DNA of 64,000 nucleotides. Origin: Roseimarinus sediminis. Its GTDB lineage: Bacteria; Bacteroidota; Bacteroidia; Bacteroidales; Prolixibacteraceae. Location: assembly GCF_050433125.1 (NCBI RefSeq), contig NZ_JBNPXV010000007.1:1-64000 (forward strand), in the 5' to 3' direction. Every line of letters starts with the position of its first letter. The stretch's first letter is position 1. This document shows, piece after piece, positions 60,150 through 64,000 of this stretch. The notes under the pieces were generated by a model, which was given only the letters and a program-made list of their open reading frames with translations, searched no databases and was not told where the DNA came from. A program made the position numbers and the translations under genes.

Positions 60150-61406
60150 TTATTTTAGAAGTGTTGGTGTTATTGTAAGTTGAATGTAAACGAATTGCGA
60201 AAATTTGTTGTTGGGCACGCCCTGCAAGGTTCTGAGTGAGCCGGTGGGTACAAAAAAGCAATAGCCGCTTTCGAGGTTTCCCCATTCGTTAAATTGGTAT
60301 TTTAATACTAAGTCGTTTTCGAAGCCAAGGTTTTTGTTTTGAGGCGTTAACGGATTGGTTTGTGCCAGTTGAAAATATTGTGCTTTATTGTTGATTTTAA
60401 CCTTGTTGTTGATTTGATAATCGAGGAAGTAGAAGTAATGGGCAAGTCCGCCTTGCTGTGTTTGTGAGACAAACGAGCTAAAATAATCCATCGCCCCAAA
60501 TTTGCTGTGGCGCGCCCCGTAATGCACATCAAATAGTTTATCGGTAGTTTGTGCACTGCCGGTTTTGCTGTTGCCCGACAAATAACTCAGGCCAATCCCA
60601 GGGCTCAGTTTTCCGGTTTTGTAGCAGGCTTCAAAATCAACGATGAAGGCACTAACGGCCTTGGCTTCGGTGTTTTTTCCGTATTGGTAGTAGGCGTTTC
60701 CCCATGCCGAAAAATTGCCTTTGGTGTATTGTGCATACACGCCGGTGGTGTGCCTGAAATTGAGCGTGTTGGTGGTGTCGGTATCGGTTGTGCCGGCTGC
60801 CAGTTGTAAAAACGAAAGCGTAAGATTGTTGTTAAAATTCCGGTTTAGCCATGCAAAATCGAGGGTTTTAATCCGGTTCGACGGGTAATAATTTTCCGCT
60901 TTTAAATCGGATAGGTTGTTCCATGTACCGGCCAGGTGCAGGTTCCATTCTTTCATTTTAAACTTGAGCAACAGCGCATCGTGGCTCAACCCGTTTTGGT
61001 TCCAGTTGCGGGCAGCTAACATGCGCTGACTGTCGTACTTAAAAGCTTGTCGCCCCACTTTGATGCTTAATTTTTCGCCGGTTTTAATTTCGGCATAGCC
61101 TTCAAACAGCCCAATCGAATTGTTTGTGGCTACTCCCGACGAGCTCCAGCTTGCATCTCCACCCCAAAGGCGCACGTCCTGCGGCGTAATATTCAAGGTT
61201 AGCAAGTCGCTTTTGTAGGCAAAGCTAATTCGGGTTCGTTGTGAAACGATTCCGGTTGGATTAGCCCCGTCGGCTGCCAGTTTTTTGTAGCCGTCGCGCA
61301 ACTCAAAGCGGTTGCGCAGTTGAGCATCGATGCGTATTTGTGCCCATGAAAGGCTTTGCAGGCAAATTAAGCAGCAGAGTGCAAACAGAAATTTTATTTT
61401 ACTCAT
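60150..61406 (-). CDS. Outer-membrane beta-barrel (porin-like) protein
   Basis: A 418-residue protein with signal peptide (KIKFLFALCCLICLQSLSWA) and alternating beta strands with aromatic girdles to the end (FVYIQLTITPTLLK). The start RIDAQLRNRFELRDGYK and the FEGYAEIKTGEKLSIKVGRQ segment are similar to the alginate-export/OprD-like porin families. It directly precedes pstS, so it may be a phosphate-limitation porin (inference). Homologues in Bacteroidota are often next to pst genes. Confidence 0.78.
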   Translation of the reverse strand: MSKIKFLFALCCLICLQSLSWAQIRIDAQLRNRFELRDGYKKLAADGANPTGIVSQRTRISFAYKSDLLTLNITPQDVRLWGGDASWSSSGVATNNSIGLFEGYAEIKTGEKLSIKVGRQAFKYDSQRMLAARNWNQNGLSHDALLLKFKMKEWNLHLAGTWNNLSDLKAENYYPSNRIKTLDFAWLNRNFNNNLTLSFLQLAAGTTDTDTTNTLNFRHTTGVYAQYTKGNFSAWGNAYYQYGKNTEAKAVSAFIVDFEACYKTGKLSPGIGLSYLSGNSKTGSAQTTDKLFDVHYGARHSKFGAMDYFSSFVSQTQQGGLAHYFYFLDYQINNKVKINNKAQYFQLAQTNPLTPQNKNLGFENDLVLKYQFNEWGNLESGYCFFVPTGSLRTLQGVPNNKFSQFVYIQLTITPTLLK

Positions 61407-61698
61407 AGGTTTTTTTTAAAAGAATGATTAAGTGATTAAGCTTGGTGCAAAGTTGGGGGTTTGAAAGCAGGGGTAAAACAGCGTAAAAACGTAAAATGTC
61501 TATACGTGTTAAATCGTAAGCACTAGGTATAAAAACGTAGTGTGGTTTTGGGGTGTGAAAGTGGTAGAGGGAACAGAAAAAGCCAGAATATAGTAATGGA
61601 TTAGATCGAGATAGTATCCGAAAAATCGCAAAATGCTTTGTAATACACATTACACTTTTGCTTTACGGATTCAATTTTTAATTTTGTTTGTATGTTTT

Positions 61699-62340
61699 CT
61701 ACACTTCGACCACGCCGTTTTTTATGGCGTAAATAACCAGGCCGGCTGTGTTTTTGGTACCCGATTTTGAAAGTATGTTTTCACGATGCTTGTCTACTGT
61801 TCGTTTGCTGATGTTGAGTAAATCGGCAATTTCCAGGTTTGATAATCCTTTGCAAATTTGGAAAAGTACTTCTGTTTCACGTTCGCTGAGGTCGGTGTTT
61901 TTTTGTACCTGATTTTTTCGGTTAATGCTGTTGAGCAGTTTACTTAGAATTTCCTGAGAAAAATAATTTTTGCCGGCCATCACACTTTTAATGGAAGTTT
62001 CCACATCGTCGATGCCTGAATTTTTCAGTAAGAAGCCTTTAGCACCTGCTTCAATCATGCGGGTGTAGTAATCTTCATCGCCGTACATCGACAAGGCAAT
62101 AATACGCATTTGGGGATATTGTTTCAAGATGGTTCCGGTAGCTTCAATGCCATCAATTTCCGGCAGATCGATGTCCATAAATACCAGGTCGGGTTCCTGT
62201 GCTTCAACCAGATGATAAAATTCTTTTGCAGTTCCGGCTTGCCTTACATTTTTTATGTAATCAAGCTGGCTTAAGAGCAACTGCAATCCTTCACGAAATA
62301 GCTGATGGTCATCGACCAGAATTAATGATAATTGATCCAT
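61699..62340 (-). CDS. NarL/LuxR-type response regulator
   Basis: A 213-residue regulator. The receiver domain (1-125) has Asp10, Asp11, phospho-acceptor Asp56 (FMDIDLPEIDG) and Lys in GFLLKNSG. The C-terminal LuxR-type HTH (about 148-205) reads LSERETEVLFQICKGLSN and ISKRTVDKHRENI. It is encoded four bases after the sensor kinase. The target genes are unknown; the pst operon is on the same strand just downstream, but no PhoB-like partner is implied. Confidence 0.93.
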   Translation of the reverse strand: MDQLSLILVDDHQLFREGLQLLLSQLDYIKNVRQAGTAKEFYHLVEAQEPDLVFMDIDLPEIDGIEATGTILKQYPQMRIIALSMYGDEDYYTRMIEAGAKGFLLKNSGIDDVETSIKSVMAGKNYFSQEILSKLLNSINRKNQVQKNTDLSERETEVLFQICKGLSNLEIADLLNISKRTVDKHRENILSKSGTKNTAGLVIYAIKNGVVEV

Positions 62341-62344
62341 TTTA

Positions 62345-63280
62345 TTAGAGATGAATGCTTATGACGACTCTTATTCCTTCGTTCGGACTACTGTAGAATT
62401 GATATTCACCATTGATCGATTGTATGCGAGAACGGATGTTGGTAAAGCCCTGACCTGAGCCATTGATCTGCTCATAGTCGGGACATCCGATGCCATCATC
62501 GATATAGTTGACCATTATTTGATGATCCTCCAGAAGCAGGTCAATGTATACATTGTTTGCTTCGGCGTGTTTCAGGGTGTTGGTTAGCAATTCACAAACA
62601 ACTCGGTAAAGCAGCACTTCAATGTTGTAACTAAAACGCTTGTTTTCCAGGTTGCTTTTCAATTTTATTTTTGGTTTGTCAATGATTTTCAGATTACTAA
62701 TAAACGAGTGAATTGCTTTGTCTAATCCAAAGTTATTGAGGATGTGAGGACTTAGCTTATTTGAAATTTCCTTTAGGGTAAGCACTGATTCGTCAATTAA
62801 TTTCTCTGCGTTTTCAATGACCTGATCTTTGAATTCATAGGTTTTGCGTCTTGATGAAATAGCCATTTTTACGGCAGCAAGCAAGGGACCCAGTCCATCG
62901 TGCAGTTCCTTTGCAAAATGCTGACGTTCTTTTTCCTCTGTTTTGATAATGGCCGAAAGCACCCTGGCCTCATTTTCCTTTCTCAAGCCGTCAAGTTGTT
63001 GCTGAATGTTGAAGATTCGCCTTACAAAGGCCAGACTTAACAACATGAGTAATGAAACCATTACTCCGGTCCAGCTGCTTAACATTTGTGAAGTAAAGCG
63101 GTTTTCGATGTCATAAACCATGAAAATCTCAAATAATCTTCGGAATGCCATGAGTAAGAATCCGAATGAGATGAGCCACCAGGCTATGTTGGTGCGTGTG
63201 CGTCTTGTCAGCGAGAGTGCGATGATGGCTGCCCCAAATTGTAGCACAACAGAAAGGATCAATGCAATTTTAATGGCCAT
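62345..63280 (-). CDS. Sensor histidine kinase (HisKA_3, NarX/DesK type)
   Basis: A 311-residue membrane kinase. About three N-terminal helices (4-22, 33-50, 67-90) precede a coiled coil. The HisKA_3 phospho-site is EKERQHFAKELHDGLGPL (His of ELHDG), the N box is VVCELLTNTLKHA, and the G box is GSGQGFTNIRSRI. No periplasmic sensor domain is present, so the membrane helices may sense lipids, redox state or a partner. It is a pair with the response regulator downstream. Confidence 0.93.
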   Translation of the reverse strand: MAIKIALILSVVLQFGAAIIALSLTRRTRTNIAWWLISFGFLLMAFRRLFEIFMVYDIENRFTSQMLSSWTGVMVSLLMLLSLAFVRRIFNIQQQLDGLRKENEARVLSAIIKTEEKERQHFAKELHDGLGPLLAAVKMAISSRRKTYEFKDQVIENAEKLIDESVLTLKEISNKLSPHILNNFGLDKAIHSFISNLKIIDKPKIKLKSNLENKRFSYNIEVLLYRVVCELLTNTLKHAEANNVYIDLLLEDHQIMVNYIDDGIGCPDYEQINGSGQGFTNIRSRIQSINGEYQFYSSPNEGIRVVISIHL

Positions 63281-63636
63281 TGGCTATGGTATGAAAGGCG
63301 AAATTAAAAATTATTTTTCTATTTCAACGTTGTCCCGAAAACAAAAACTTCATTGATTTTGCTGTCCTTAAAAGGCGATAGCGTGGATGAGTCGATAATG
63401 TATAAACACTTTATGTTCTTGTTATTAAGTTGGTTGCTGACTAAATTCTTTACTTTTACTGATGTCTTACTTTTTTTGATGATGAAAACTAAAAGTAGAC
63501 CTGACAGGCGGTTTTTTAAAAGGGCTGCCAGCTTATATCTTAGTGGACGCAAATGATTGCCATGATGTATTGCACAATAACAAAATGAGCTGTCTTTTCA
63601 TTTAAGACAGCTCATTTTACTTACTACGGCAATTTT
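63281..63636. other. Intergenic region with terminator
   Basis: 356 bases. Short frames of 67-77 codons on both strands overlap each other and show no features. The only clear element is the hairpin at 63582-63618. Confidence 0.45.
63582..63618 (-). terminator. Rho-independent terminator of the partial gene
   Basis: AAAATGAGCTGTCTT, a five-base loop and AAGACAGCTCATTTT form a long perfect stem with T tracts on both sides. It lies 19 bases after the stop of the minus-strand gene at 63637. Confidence 0.85.
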
Positions 63637-64000
63637 CTAATTTGCCTTGGTTGTGGTATTAAAGGTTACCCTGCCCTTTTCTTCCAATGAACCATTTTTG
63701 ACATAGCAATAGGGTGCAAATTCGCCGGCTTCTGTTGGGTGCCATGTGTTTTTTGTGGTTCCCAAACCGGATAGTGTAATCGGATATTCCCAGTATCCTC
63801 CGCCGTCTGAAACCCACTCAACAAACATCGCCGGGGCAGGTAAGGTCCAGGAGTCTTTAACTTCCACTTCCACTTCTTTTGACGCTCCAACGATCGTTTG
63901 GGCAAAATCATTATCCGACTTTTTCTCCATTGATTCCGGAGTGTGCCAGATAGGAATATTTGGAAGGACGGGCAGGGTAGGTATATCCCAATGTTTATTA
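63637..64000 (-). CDS. Hypothetical protein, 5' end outside window
   Basis: The last 121 residues of a protein whose frame stays open to the window edge. An internal Met (63930, MEKKSDND) could be taken as start, but the upstream codons (NKHWDIPTLPVLPNIPIWH) are open and protein-like, so a longer product is more likely. The visible part is beta-rich with aromatic residues (WVSDGGGYWEYPITLSG, TTKNTWHPTEAGEFAPYCYV). Family not recognised. Confidence 0.6.
   Translation of the reverse strand, partial: NKHWDIPTLPVLPNIPIWHTPESMEKKSDNDFAQTIVGASKEVEVEVKDSWTLPAPAMFVEWVSDGGGYWEYPITLSGLGTTKNTWHPTEAGEFAPYCYVKNGSLEEKGRVTFNTTTKAN

Noticed and set aside
61699..63280. Two-component pair as PhoBR-type regulator of the adjacent pst genes
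   Set aside because: The regulator is of NarL type and the kinase is HisKA_3 type, neither being PhoB/PhoR-like; adjacency alone is not enough.
63319..63556. Opposed 77- and 67-codon frames after the sensor kinase
   Set aside because: They overlap antisense to each other and neither has family features or a terminator/promoter arrangement that would favour one.

Overview
This is a chromosomal window from a member of the Bacteroidota, most likely an anaerobic or facultative lineage near the Bacteroidales/Marinilabiliales (the rank is inference). Support comes from Bacteroidota-type -7 boxes (TAnnTTTG) in front of several genes, a complete Bat aerotolerance operon, a TonB receptor with a carboxypeptidase-like N-terminal domain, lipoproteins of Bacteroidota type, DUF6266 and GxxExxY proteins, a membrane pyrophosphatase and a CRISPR locus of the Porphyromonas gingivalis (PGING) branch of type I-B. 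A run of 96 Ns (37945-38040) shows a scaffolded draft assembly.

Layout. 1-3.6 kb: accessory DNA with an IS982-family element lying between a tiny membrane protein gene and a DUF6266 gene, then two tandem tRNA-Lys(TTT) genes. 3.6-10.6 kb: transporters (TauE, Na/Pi, LysE), a surface lipoprotein and a TonB receptor. 10.6-19.8 kb: an NAD(P)-binding protein and the operon moxR-DUF58-hyp-batA-batB-batC-batD-batE, all on the minus strand. 20-28.9 kb: housekeeping and metabolic genes (truA, a metalloprotease-like protein, an atypical Fe/Mn superoxide dismutase divergent from a class IV aminotransferase, a dihydroorotate dehydrogenase-like flavoprotein, a 5'-nucleotidase, a DODA-type dioxygenase, an HU-like protein). 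29-45.6 kb: the CRISPR-Cas island. It has the interference genes cas6-cas5-cas3-cas8-cas7, then accessory genes, palindromic repeats and a 358-bp tandem repeat with an assembly gap. The adaptation genes cas4-(GxxExxY)-cas1-(four-helix bundle)-cas2 follow, then a leader and an array of 47 good repeats plus one degenerate one. 45.8-49.9 kb: membrane pyrophosphatase, LMW phosphatase, EamA transporter. 49.9-56.2 kb: two head-to-tail minus-strand transcription units with a DUF134 regulator, DUF1847 protein, NifX-like protein, metallo-beta-lactamase-fold protein, 10-TM permease, DUF5320 protein, Mrp ATPase, radical SAM protein, peptide deformylase and a second DUF5320-like protein. 56.2-61.4 kb: pstSCAB plus a porin-like barrel. 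61.7-63.3 kb: a NarL-type two-component pair, then a gene cut by the window edge.

The most interesting region is 49.9-56.2 kb. Its content resembles the anaerobe-specific orange-protein (ORP) gene sets of sulfate reducers (NifX-family protein plus Mrp/MinD ATPases), but it is combined with a permease, a COG1237 metallo-hydrolase, DUF1847 and a radical SAM protein. Both units have the same palindrome (AATGAAC-N4-GTTCATT or a one-base variant) beside their promoters, which suggests one regulon, probably controlled by the DUF134 protein. The CRISPR island is the second point of interest. The repeat's first base switches from A to C part-way along the array and works as a time stamp. Two spacers look derived from diverged alleles of one coding sequence, one spacer is duplicated, and small mobile-looking genes sit inside the adaptation operon.

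All calls come from reading the sequence; no database search was run.
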